Source: Trichoplax sp. H2 (Eukaryota; Placozoa; Uniplacotomia; Trichoplacea). Taken from it: a DNA stretch of 64,000 nucleotides. The notes below the pieces were generated by a model. It was not told where the DNA came from, did no database searches, and saw nothing but the letters and a program-made list of their open reading frames with translations. Both the position numbers and the translations under genes were made by a program. The stretch lies in contig NOWV01000153.1 in the NCBI GenBank assembly GCA_003344405.1, positions 1 to 64,000 on the forward strand. The letters are read 5' to 3'. Numbering within the stretch: position 1 is the first letter of the stretch; each line of letters opens with the position of its first letter. Positions 36,309-49,400 of this stretch are shown one piece after another.

Positions 36309-39300
36309 TTAAAAGTCCATAGATTTATGATGACCAACATTATGGCAAGCTGATAGCTTTGTTTTCTGCGCTGCATCTTCCTGCGCTCTACTGACAGTCT
36401 CTGATAAGTCAGGAGGTAAGAACATTTTCTACAGATAAATTGCAACAGCTTAATAGAACGTAAAACCATTTATACTAATACCTCTACGTGAAGAAGGAAT
36501 AAGTTCTGTCAGAGAATCACCCAAGATCTTACCTCAATAGCAAATTTTTTTCGCTTTAATTTAAAGCCTAAACAGCTAGTATCTGGGATATGACTAACTA
36601 AAGTACTAATCCGAGGCAATTTACGAATATGAAAGGAACCTAAATTGGTAGAAGTAGGTGGTACATTAGAAAAACTAATTTTTATAAATTCGGTACATAA
36701 ACTTTACCATGATAGTTTCGGAAAAGTGGATTAATTTCCTTATCAGAATCCGCATATGATTCTAATCCTATCATTGTATCGCTTATCTTTTCAACTCTAC
36801 GTAAATATGCAACATCCTTAAATAAACGGAGAACGTAAAAATTTTAATACAAGCTACTTAACAGTATCGATGCTGTCAGCTACCAGTCTTAAATAGACAG
36901 TATATTAATACTTTTTATGCTATGATATGATAAAAATAGTTGGAAAAATTAACTATTCCAAATCTTTTTACTACATAAACTTACCTCAAATACTGATACT
37001 GGTATCGTTAACATGCATACAGCATACGAATCACGAAGTAATGCTTTTAATGCAATAAGAAATTTAAGAAGAGATTGATCATATATTTCTGGATTATCAT
37101 GTAACACCACCCTTCCGTCGCAACCCCATAGAGGGGAAGCTAGGCCAGATACACAAATTCGTAATACTTTCTGGTCATGATTTAACTGCTAAATAATGAA
37201 AATATTTAGTTCAGTCGACGATCAAAGGACGCCGAATATGAAAGAACCGATTTTATGAGACTAATTAACGCCTACGTCGCTATTAGTTTTGTTAAAGCCA
37301 TGTTCAGATATTATCCTAGATATGTAGCATAATAAACTGCTATAAACAGGGTTGATCGTATTCCTAAGAAATAAATATAGCAAGTTTAAAGTTCACAATA
37401 GATACATTCGTTTTAGTTTAACAATATTAGCAGGGAATGAGATAGTGTATCAAGATACAATAAGCACTTTAGAGATCTGTAATAGCTTACCAATTCAAAT
37501 TATGATCTAATTTATTTTGTTCAGAAGCTATAAGGTTATTTTTGAAAAAGTATGTTTCCAGTGGTGATATCAAGTTCTTCGGCATAACCTTTCCAAGATC
37601 GAAACTATGGCCTAAGCCTGATGTGACTGTACTACTCTGATTTCAAAGATAGTATATACAGAGGATAGCACGATTAACTCGTAGCTAGGATAGATTGGAA
37701 AAGATGAATTACAATTTATCATGTTTACACACTCACTTGCACCGTAGGTAAATTTTGATATCGCCAAGCAATATTCATATTGTGTTTTTTATCCAACCCG
37801 GGCTCATCCACTGTATTGATGAAGCTGCTAGAATCATCGATATCAGGTAGACCCTAACCCAAAGAGACAGAGTATAAAGAATTCCTCTTAAAATTAATAA
37901 ATTTTCGATATGCTTTAGTTTATTTCTTACCGAAATAGATAAGCTATAGCAGTATACTTTCCCTTTTAAACGCTTTCTTTATTATAGTTTTAGTCGCAAA
38001 GAAAATATAGCGGGTCTATTACAATAAACATGCTTTACAACATGTAAAAGTTAACAGCTATTGATGGTTACCAAGTGATCATCTAAGTTTTCGCGTACCT
38101 CTAACATACTTTCTGGTTGATTACTACTTGAAGCAAGGCATAACGCATGATTGCATACAGCTCCTTCTGCTAGAAAATATTTCACTAACGCATTGGTATA
38201 CGAACTGGAAATATCCTCCTCTATATTAATGTACGGCATAAATAGAAAATGTAACAATGATTACAGTTGCAAACCATCCCGAGTATTGAGCCAACAGATT
38301 ATATAGGTCACCCTAAAATTGTATCATATATAAACTAAGAATAACAAATATAGTTACTGAATATTCACGATACTAAATCATTAAACATACTACTATAATA
38401 AAATTTGAAAATTTGATAATTGTAATTACTTTTTCTATTGTTATACATACTATTCTATCATCTTTGAATATCTTTTACTATACTGTATACTGTATTTTGA
38501 AATTAATACTTAAGAAATACGTACAACATACTCGTATAGAGCTGCAGTATCAGGCTGTTTGGTTATGATTACGTATTTCTATTCTTCATTATATTATTCT
38601 ATCATTTCACTCATTGACGATATATCTGTGATTATAACTTACGAAATTACATGCAGAAAGATTGTAGAGTATAGGAATTGATGATTTAAAGTAAACTTAC
38701 CAACAACTAAGGTTGTGCCAATAGGTAAACCTCCACCTAGATAAATAATAAATATGTAATAATTAATTAATTAATTAATTATAGTTCCCATTAATTAATT
38801 ATAGTATTGCATTTGTATTCGATACTGATTACTCATTCTCAATAACTTACTGCATGAATTTCCTACTGAATGTAGCCATTACATGCAGTAATTTATTATT
38901 AAATATGATCATCACATCAAGTTATTTCAACGATGAAATAATACTCATTATAATTGCAAGTTTGAGTGGTCTATATATAGTTAGTCATTGTCTCAACGTC
39001 TCGATCTCTGCAGTAGAGAGTTACACAGAAGTTTGCAGTACTAGGGGTAGAAGTGCCAGGGCAATACTGTACTGTATCGTGCTTTATCTTACATCGTTTA
39101 ACCATGACTCCTTCATCATGCAGTTTATTTGTTAATGCAGTAGCAAGGATGCAGACTGCTTTAACAGAGTTCAACCCTTTCAAGTATAATCAAGTCATTA
39201 GATCATTAATAGAGTATACCTATAAGACTGTCAATAGCTGGCACACCGGTCGATGTGATTAGCTGGCCATTCCGTAACGATGGAGTAGTGCCTCTTGGAT

Positions 39301-39346
39301 AGCTACCGACGCCTTTAGAAGATTTTTTCTTAAAACTGGATGTCAT
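36309..39346 (-). CDS. ELP4: Elongator complex subunit 4
   Basis: Ten exons, 390 aa: 39220-39346, 38701-38736, 38099-38220, 37737-37853, 37491-37636, 37276-37363, 36985-37185, 36708-36816, 36533-36639, 36309-36428, all in phase. Diagnostic ELP4 segments are NGQLITSTGVPAIDSL, GGGLPIGTTLVV, EEDISSSYTNALVKYFLAEG, MNIAWRYQNLP, ASPLWG, FLIALKALLR, YHGSFHIRKLPR, GFKLKRKKFAIE and LPPDLSETVSR, ending KSMDF. ELP4 forms the ELP456 ring with ELP5 and ELP6 and has a RecA-like fold. Elongator makes the 5-carboxymethyl-type modifications of wobble uridine in tRNA. The loop in place of the P-loop (GGGLPIGTT) lacks the usual GKT, as in other ELP4 proteins. The ATG at 39346 has A at -3. A palindrome cluster lies about 150 bases upstream. 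Confidence 0.94.
38756..38780. repeat. AATT microsatellite in ELP4 intron 1
   Basis: Six tandem TAAT/AATT units, followed by a partial second run at 38791-38803. Confidence 0.75.
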
Positions 39347-41622
39347 TATCCTTGACAATTAATTTGCAAGCAAAATCGCACGTAAAAGGACCACAATATA
39401 TCCCAAATTAAACCATATTATAAATTTCCAGGTGGCCAGCTCTTTTGGCGGAACACATTTCGAAGCGATATTGTCTGTATGGACCATAAAGTTATACTGT
39501 ACTGTACTGTATACTGTATAAAGATAAAATAAAATATCTCTATGGCACTGTACAGTACTATACTGTACTGTACAGTACAGTACTGTACTGTACGTGTGTG
39601 GTACAGTATGGACTTTCATGTTCAATAGCAAACAGAGTACTTAGTACTGTACTATCAGGGGACTTTTCGATTTTTTATACTGTACTGTATTGTACAAATG
39701 TGTAGAATAGATGTCGTTTAAAAACTCATGCTACAGTAGAGATATGCTCGAAACTAGCGACATCTTTTTTACGTAAATGTGCATTGTATGAGAAAAGTCG
39801 CTGAAGTACGGCTACAGTATGTCTGTGTCTATTGTATCATGACAAGGGATGCCAGACGTGACTCCATTCACCTCCATTGATGACAGACGCAGAGCGTTAC
39901 AATGAATGAATGAAAGCTAAAATAAAAACAAGATTTGCAAGTCGTCATTATCACGCAGCAATGGCGAAGTTTGTTTGCTGTTACGATGTATTTAGAAATC
40001 TGAACCTATTGCAATGGCATTCCGTGCTCAATTATTTCTTAATAAGACATAACTAACTCACGAAGGGATACGAAAACTATACAGTACAGTAAATCAATTC
40101 GAGATCAAGGTTCTTTCAGATCTTTTATTTTACATAATCAATAATCAGTAATCAATTATAATGTAATTTAGTAAGGTACTTTCGTCAAGTTAAATGCGCG
40201 TACAAGATAACCGTCCATATTTTTCAGTGACTAAAGCGTACCTTATTGTCAATTTTTCGCCATAAGTTACAAGTTTATACGAGCGCTGAACAACGATAAT
40301 GACTAATTTTACCATAACCGCATTTCCCCTGTGCTGTAAACTAGAGCAAGTATGACAATCTATCTATTTACTGTAGTCCTTGAAATGATACCAAACGAAA
40401 CTTTTACAATACAACCGCGTCCCAAAAAAATAAAAAATAATATTTTGACTCCGTGCAATTTCGAGAAGTAGTCTATCAAATGGTAACACCAACGTTGTAA
40501 TGATTACTTTATGACGAACCAGGAACGAGAATAATTCGTGATTAAAGGATAAAAGTTGACAAACGTTTGGCTATTAATAATAATGTTAGTACGTATTAGC
40601 CATCATTCATATTAGGAATAAAATAAAATTACGGTTTAGTGGAAACTGTACTCTACGTACTTTCAATTCAGTATCTTTAAAGCTTAAGCTAGATATTTTG
40701 AAAGTATCATCATCCTACGATAACGTCAGAATCAGAACAATTTTGCAACAGAGTTACCGTATGCTATAAAATGCAAATACAGTAAACTATACTTCGGACT
40801 AGCGAAATTAAATCAGTCTTTCAGCGCTCCTTTGGAAAATTTATACGGTCTTTGTTTGAGTCTATTTTATCGAAAGTAGTCAGACTTCACACATAGATGT
40901 TACCCTAAATTAATAAAGGCTATCAATTAAGGCAAAAATAAAAAGGCAGTAAAAAATTGTACGCTATTCCTGGTCATTGGCGACATACGTACGTGCAGCA
41001 CATTAAAACCAGTGTTAGTTAAAAATGTTAATAGTATCAGGATTGAGCCCTATAGTTCTATCTAGTGCTTCCAATTCGTTTTTAACATAGTATTGAAAGA
41101 AGATTTTAAAACCCTACAAAGAAATTTTGCCAGCAAATGCTGCGAGCTACTTTGTAACAATATTTATTTTCGAAGCCAAAACTGCTGTCCCTGATGGCTG
41201 CGATCATTTTCAAATTGACAAAGTACAAATGTGATCGTCGTCTATCACTGAAGCAAAAATTTACTCTCTTTTCAAGCAGTCATTCACAATAAAATGACTT
41301 GCATAGCTATTACACGTTAACCTATATCCTTTTCCTTTACAACAAATACATCCGTAAATGTTTGACTGTCCAGCAGTGGGTATGCTGTATATATATTTAT
41401 ACTGTGCTGTACATATGGATGATACGATTTGAATTTGTTCCATGCTATCTGATATAATCTGCGCACTAGAAAGTTTTTCATCCGCAAACTGAAATTGTCA
41501 GATTTTATTCCGCGATTTAGTATTCCCTTACTCGCCTATTGATGAGTATAAGTACTCCGTAATCATTTTACTAATTCCACAAAATAACTCGAACACCGGG
41601 CTCATTCGAAGGTTGAACAAAT
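39347..41622. other. Intergenic between ELP4 and polyubiquitin
   Basis: Contains the ELP4 upstream region with a palindrome cluster (39480-39690). The remainder is AT-rich sequence in which I recognise no gene. The short frame at 41261-41443 looks random. Confidence 0.6.
39480..39690. repeat. TACAGTACTGTA palindrome cluster
   Basis: Dense TACTGTACTGTA, GTACAGTACAGTACTGTAC and TACTGTACTGTATTG words, 140-340 bases upstream of the ELP4 start codon. Confidence 0.9.
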
Positions 41623-41628
41623 TTTATT
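41623..41628 (-). terminator. AATAAA polyadenylation signal of polyubiquitin
   Basis: Exact AATAAA on the minus strand about 145 bases after the polyubiquitin stop codon. Confidence 0.65.
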
Positions 41629-41772
41629 TTGTTGTATTATCAAGCTCAATATTTCATCACAATTACAGGAAAATTGAATTTCTCATAATAACTAGCATTA
41701 GCAGTAATTATTTTGAACAGACTCTCGATGACAGCGTATATTAGAAAGGAAAATTAACAATCGGTTTTCTTA

Positions 41773-43179
<1,407 letters not shown>

Positions 43180-43254
43180 TCAACAAAAGTTCGTTTGACG
43201 TAGAGTTCTGTCGGCAAGGGATTGTGATTCTAACTTAACTGATTTAATCGAGGC

Positions 43255-43263
43255 TTTTTTATA
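43255..43263 (-). promoter_or_regulatory. TATA box of polyubiquitin
   Basis: TATAAAAAA on the minus strand, about 110 bases upstream of the start codon, placing the likely transcription start near 43230. It is one of few clear TATA boxes near a gene in the window. Confidence 0.65.
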
Positions 43264-43277
43264 CCTTCTGGTAATAT

Positions 43278-43283
43278 CACGTG
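43278..43283. promoter_or_regulatory. Palindromic E-box ATCACGTGAT
   Basis: CACGTG within a ten-base palindrome about 15 bases upstream of the TATA box, of the type bound by USF/MiT-TFE bHLH-zip factors. Confidence 0.45.
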
Positions 43284-43308
43284 ATCGTCACTGCTTGTGC
43301 AGTCTGTC

Positions 43309-43328
43309 ATTGGTCGAAACGTCTAGAA
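43309..43328 (-). promoter_or_regulatory. CCAAT box and near-consensus heat-shock element
   Basis: Reading the plus strand, ATTGG (inverted CCAAT) at 43309-43313 is followed at 43316-43328 by GAAACGTCTAGAA. That is GAA-nn-GTC-nn-GAA, an HSE triplet with one changed base in the middle repeat. Both lie 45-75 bases upstream of the TATA box of polyubiquitin, a heat-inducible gene family. Confidence 0.5.
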
Positions 43329-43371
43329 CGTATTTACTTAGATAAGCGCAATTGTTTACCAGGGTAATGAC

Positions 43372-43460
43372 AGTACGGTACAGTAATTGACCTATGAGGC
43401 CGCTGGGGGATGACGATGCGAAAGTGCACTGTACTGTATGCAGTATTGTACTGGATGTGC
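43372..43460. repeat. TACAGTACTGTA words, sparse cluster
   Basis: GTACGGTACAGTA, CACTGTACTGTATG and GTATTGTACTGG occur within 230-320 bases upstream of the polyubiquitin ATG, beyond the heat-shock element. Confidence 0.75.
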
Positions 43461-43639
43461 ACCATCATTACGGTACTGACTTGTATTTGTTTTTAGGATC
43501 GACGCTACCGTAACGAGTCACTACCGTGATCGATCGTCAAACAAAGAAAGAGTCATTGTCTACAAATCAATCGAGCGTTCATACTGTATTCCTCTACGTG
43601 GGTTATCAACATTGACACAGTGCGCAGTAAACACAGGCA

Positions 43640-43815
43640 GTGTACTGTAGTACAGTACTTTGACCTTATACAGTACAGTACAAGCTTGAATATTCATCAA
43701 CATACAGTATAGTACAGTACTGTACAGTACAGTGTACAGTACTGTACATACTCTACAGTGAACAATTCCTAGAGAAACATTACACATTACTGCCGGTACT
43801 GTACTGTACTGAAGG
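43640..43815. repeat. TACAGTACTGTA palindrome cluster
   Basis: Dense GTACTGTAGTACAGTAC and GTACAGTACTGTACAGTAC words, ending GTACTGTACTGTACTG at about 43810. It lies 500-670 bases upstream of the polyubiquitin ATG. Confidence 0.9.
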
Positions 43816-43968
43816 TCTTTTTAATGAATTAATGAATTTCATAGAGCGATCCTGTTACGTCATTGTTATTTTAAGATGGCCCATTGGAGTTAGGCAAACA
43901 GGTAAAACTGCCTGTGGCAAGGGTAAACAGGGGTAATAGCCATTCGTGTAACTGCTAAAAGCAAGTTT

Positions 43969-44304
43969 ATGGTAATGAGCAATCCTGTTGGGGCCACAGA
44001 AAGACATGTTAGAGTAGCGATTTTTCACCCCAACAAAAGCTATAGTAATACACGTAATGTGATGGAAAGTTCTATAAATGAATATTTAACATTGAGAATG
44101 GCGTCTCATAAACACGGTGATAGAAAAATGTCTAAAAATGCTCTTCTATACCCTATCAGGCTACGACACATGATACCATTAAAACTCCTTTTAATGGAAA
44201 TGAGTCATTACACTACTAGTCACGCTGACAAAAAAATGAAATCTCGTCACTTACTGTATAATGATGCAATAGGAATAAGAAGGAGCAACATGATTGTCGC
44301 TTAG
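43969..44304 (+). CDS. Doubtful 111-aa open frame
   Basis: An uninterrupted frame from ATG to TAG encoding a basic, methionine-, serine- and histidine-rich peptide with no signal peptide, no membrane segment and no motif I recognise. It lies in the upstream region of polyubiquitin and points away from it. At this base composition a chance frame of this length is possible, so I keep it only as a candidate. Confidence 0.15.
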   Translation: MVMSNPVGATERHVRVAIFHPNKSYSNTRNVMESSINEYLTLRMASHKHGDRKMSKNALLYPIRLRHMIPLKLLLMEMSHYTTSHADKKMKSRHLLYNDAIGIRRSNMIVA

Positions 44305-46408
44305 CGTAGGTCTAATTTTAGCGAAAAACCGGGCTGATAGCAGTCAACACAGCAGGCGGTACGAAAAGCAAATGTCCATTGCAATCGATTCAAACACGTA
44401 CTGCATTCGAATTCAAGGGAAGACAGAGATAGAGTAACTCTCCTCTTACGTCAATTATTCTGTGGAGTTGGTGAACAGAATCTGTAGCACAATTGTCGAA
44501 TAAAGCAATCTAAAAAAGATTGTTGGTTATACAAGAGATGAAACTTTTATGAAGATTAAAAAAACGAGGGTAATGTGGGCCCCACAGACAGAATCGATTA
44601 GTCGTAAAACAAAATGTCTACTTAACATCCATTATTCCTGTGATAGAGTGTAGCAACGCCAGGGAGGTTATACTGTAAGTCTATCAAATAAAAGTTTACA
44701 TTATTTGGTGTACGTGGTAGCAGACGATTGTATTTTTAAGGCTAGCAAGAATTAAGCGCTGCTTGCATCAGCGTCTTTGCATCGCAATAGAATACGAGTA
44801 GATGCGATCCGAAGCAATATTGATGCTGAGTGATTACAGAAATTGATAAGGCCTTGCTAATTCATTACTGAAGCCAAGTGGATTGTATTTGACTGGAATT
44901 TTGATAGCAATAAGTTATAATTGCCTATTTAAAACTACCTGTTACCCACGTCGTTTATGAAAACTCACTGAAATTGGTAACCCGAAATGTCGTACCATTA
45001 TAGAATTATTAATAAGACGAGTAATCACTTTTGAACATATTGAAGCTGTTATTAACGATGGAAATAATTATAACTTACAGTATTTTCATGCATCAATCTT
45101 GCTCCCAAGCAATATCCAATCCATGACGGTAAAGTAAAATGAAACTGTCGACTGAAAGAGCTTCAAAAATGAGATACAGATGTGCACAGTAACACTATAT
45201 TACACTCGTATAAATAAATATAATATAAAATACACGTATTTGATCTGACTTGGTGAATGCAGGTTGTCACTACTACCCATAATTATTTTGCAACTAGATA
45301 TGCCCAATAGATGATAATGTTATCGATAGAATGAAAATTCTTAAACACCTTTTTCTTGTACTGTACTCTTATTTTTTAGTCTGAACATTGAATTCTGCAA
45401 TTAGCACATCATTTTCTGAAAATTTAAAATCCATAAGCAACCTCCAAGCTTGGAATTATTAGGCAACAACAGATTTTTATACTCGTATACATACAAATAT
45501 TGCAATCTGATAATATCTGGTATAACGAATTCTCTGTCCTGCCGACTGAGTAAAGAGTCATAGAGATGACTGTGTGCTGAGTACAGCAGCACCAAGTTAC
45601 TGTAACATGTAATTATATTATCAGAAAATCTCATTCATACAGCATGCTATTAATTTGCTTATGTCTAAGTAGACTTAAACATTTTTGTACACATTACCAT
45701 CTAGGTGTATAATTTTAGGATTTACGTCGGAAAATTATTTGAAATACAATGTTAAATTGCCGCGATTTGAGAGAAACCCCCAGCCCAGCAACTTATCTTT
45801 AAAATGATAACTCCGATCTTTTAAAGCCAATGATTCACGCGTACGATACATTAAAGGATAGCTATCGTAATTGACTGGCGTGGACTAAATAATACTGACT
45901 GCACTTCAAAACGGTGTTTCAATAAAACAGGTTTTATTGTAAATTTTTGTTTATATATGTTTGATCGCTGAAATTATTAAGTATCATGGTTTCAATCTTG
46001 TTAACGTACTGCAAGAGTGCGAATCATGGACTTTAGCTATTTCACACTGTAGTAAACCGATGTTTCGTCAAAGGTTTTATTAAATCGATATCTTGGTATA
46101 AATATGCTACAAAGGTTTGAGATCGAATTATTTCAGAAAGAAATTAAGAAAAAGTGGTATGAATAAGAGTGCATGATGACAGCATACATTTTACCAACAG
46201 AATACTTCATTAAATCAATCTAATGTGGTAAGTTTTGGAACGACTACTGGCCCAACCTTCGGTCTGTACTCAAGCTCAGCTATATACTTCGAGCAAAGTA
46301 ACAACTATCAGGAAAAAACTAACTCTGATAATTAATTAAACTTCAATTAGTTATTTCAACTAACCAAGAAGTTAATCTCTACGGCTGTAAAGAGCTAAGG
46401 TACAGCAT

Positions 46409-46434
46409 GTATATATATATATATATGTATATAT
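46409..46434. repeat. TA dinucleotide microsatellite
   Basis: TATATATA run interrupted once by TGTA, about 15 bases downstream of the API5 stop. Confidence 0.8.
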
Positions 46435-46448
46435 AAACATTAGCAGGA

Positions 46449-49400
46449 TTAAGACCAATTAGATCGCCTATAAGGAGGTCGATAAGGTTGACGGTTCGGT
46501 TTATTTCCGCCTTGCTTTGCAGTAGTGTTAGCTTTCTTAGCAGGAACAGGTGCTGCATCGAACGTAATTCTTTTCCTTAAATGTAAAGAATGGCCTCTAT
46601 TAATTATTTAAGCTGTAGAAACAACACACATACGTATATTAGTACCCACCGTTGCCCTTTGCTTTCGTTCGGTAGCGCCGTAGACGCACTGTCAGCCTAT
46701 TTCCAAAGGAAAGTAGTTATTAAACGAGTACCACACATGTAATTATCATCACTAAATGCATTTAAATACCGTATAATAACTATAATGATAAGCGTATTCG
46801 GTTATCTTCTAATAACCATAATTCTTATATCAATTAAACGAACCAAAGACACATATTCTTGATTATTACTTACTGTGGATTGCCAGGATAGCGTTACTTG
46901 CGTCTTAAACGAAAGAGGATTTCGGAAAAAATCCTGGTAGATTTTATAAAAACAGTGTAAAGTCAGTATCTCCAATTGTTGCTGTTTAACTCATCATTCA
47001 TTTTAACAAAGCAACAACAAGATACCTTCACTAAATTTGTAATATTAGTCATGGTCTTGATGGCTTGGAGCTTAATCTGATTCTATAAAAAAAGTACAGA
47101 TTGAAGATACTATGTGACAAAGCTATTAAAATGTGAAACAGAGAAAAAGTATCCATTTATCTCATGTGTCGGGTCTTAAATTTTTATTAAACTGGCTACA
47201 TAAAATTCATTTATGTGATTATATTAACCTTTTCCAACTTCAATGCCGCGGCAGTCCTTTCTTGTAGAAAGGATCTCAATCGCTTTGTATAATTTTGACA
47301 ACACAACGTAAAATACTGTAGTCTTAAACAAAATACAGACATGAAATTACCAAATGGTACCAAAATTATAAATCCAAACACACTTGCTATTTGTGATGAA
47401 TGGCTTACCTCTTCTTGAAATCTTTGAACTTATCGCCATCTTCGCTGATAAAAGTTTGAGACTAAAATAAATTTAAATTTTAAACTGCTTTGAACAATTT
47501 CTTCAAAGCTCATAGAAAGTTAATTAGGTGCCTAATACTACAATTAATTAACGCGTACAACTGAAAATGATGGCCTCTTAAAATACTATGCCGTAGTTAC
47601 TTTACCTCACTGCACAACCGATGAAAAGTATACAATAAGCATTCTACATAAGAAAACTGATAATTAGGCTCAGTATCATTGGACTCCTCTTTCGCCTCTT
47701 GACTATTATCTGGTGGTTCAGGAAGATATTGCTGTAAGGGAAAAGTATTCTTATTAAGAAAGTTATATATACATTTATTTATACCTGTAAAGAACTAAAT
47801 TACTACGTAAAACTTACGATCAAGATCGGATACAGCAAAGGTGCACAAGCCTCTGCTACTGTAGTATCGTGACAGCCATTGCTAATTTCAGCGTAACACT
47901 TTAGTATCGAAAGTCGTTCTCCTTCACCATCAATTGAATTTAATACTGGTAAAACATTTCTCGTAACGTACGTCATCAGTTGAGCTGACGACGAGCCTGC
48001 TTTCTGTAACATATGAAAGAGCAAATTGTTAGTACGTGTCTTTATTATCTTACACTAGGAAACTTGTTAACAATGTAAGCAACCTGTATAAACGGAATGG
48101 TAGATTTCAGGCAAGACAAGATGCGACCAACACTATTGCTATCTTTAGGCTGTACAAGTCATACATTAAAAATAAAATAAGTTAGATATAACTATATTCA
48201 GCGGAGACGCACAATGAAATATCTCAATGTAAGTTTTATTCAGGATAAGGACGAGACTGTTGTTTAATCATAGCAGAACGGACCGAAAGCAGAACATCCG
48301 CAAAAGGTTGACTGCTAATTAGCCGAGAGTATATCATCATAACGGAAAGATAATCCGAATTTTAAATTAATCTGGGCTTAATTACTAAGTATATTTGTAG
48401 TTACTTGCCTTGAATTGTTCCTTGACTTCAATTTGTTGCATGATTGCGTCTACAGCCACTTGCGGATTCTTCGTGGTATATTTCAATGACTTTAAAATTT
48501 TCATCAGATCAGCAAACTCTTCCTCTGTGACATCGTTACCTAAAGCCTACAATAATTATTTGTTATATAATACCATACCTTTAAGTCGCAATAGATAGGT
48601 ACCAATTTTTGGTGATGATATCAATATTGATATTATATAATAGAAACGAAGTAAATTATAAATTTAGATTTAGTACGTTTTTAATCTGCTCCGCTAGAAA
48701 CCGTTCATTGTCTTCGTTTGAGTTAAATAAAGTCCCTTTCAGCTCATTTACAGCTACTTTGAGGCATGCTATAGCACATCGACGCATACAATTCAAGCCT
48801 TTGCCTTGTATTTGAGCATTACTTTTGATATGAGAGAAGATAACCTCTAAAACTCCTGTATATCACGTTGTAATAAAACTCTGGTCAGATCGAATACCAC
48901 AATAGATTCTAGTATACTACTTTGCATGATAAAGCTTAGCAGGACAGCAAGTTTAGCAAGCTTTCTTATTGAGATTAATATAGCTTTTTAAATATATTAC
49001 CAGTAGGATCAGCAACCAATAAAGTAATCATACTTCTTCTGCACAATGTCACTTCAGCATCAATATCTATTATTTCGAAAGTTATAAAATTCATCCGTCA
49101 TTCTGTTTGTTTATTAACGGAGGTAAAGCAAACACAATGAGCAAAAAATTTAATGGGCAGCATACTGTTGCAGCCTACTATGTGTTACTTCGCAATATAT
49201 AAGATGAGCAAATGAATAACCATTTAATACTTCCTCCAGTATTCCGATATCCATCGGCTAGAGTTTCGATAATATGATTACTAGTTTAGCTAAGGAATAT
49301 ATTTAAAGTATTTCCTATTAATAATTATAAAACATCCAACGAAGGTAACACGACTAAAAATAAAGTGACGTTTAGTTCATCGTACGCATTATCCACAGAT

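Larger units (their letters stand above)
43816..46448. other. Intergenic between polyubiquitin and API5
   Basis: No supported exon series. The longest frame (43969-44304, plus, 111 aa, basic, Met-rich) has no recognisable domain and is listed separately as doubtful. A TA microsatellite sits at 46409-46434 next to the API5 3' end. Confidence 0.5.
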
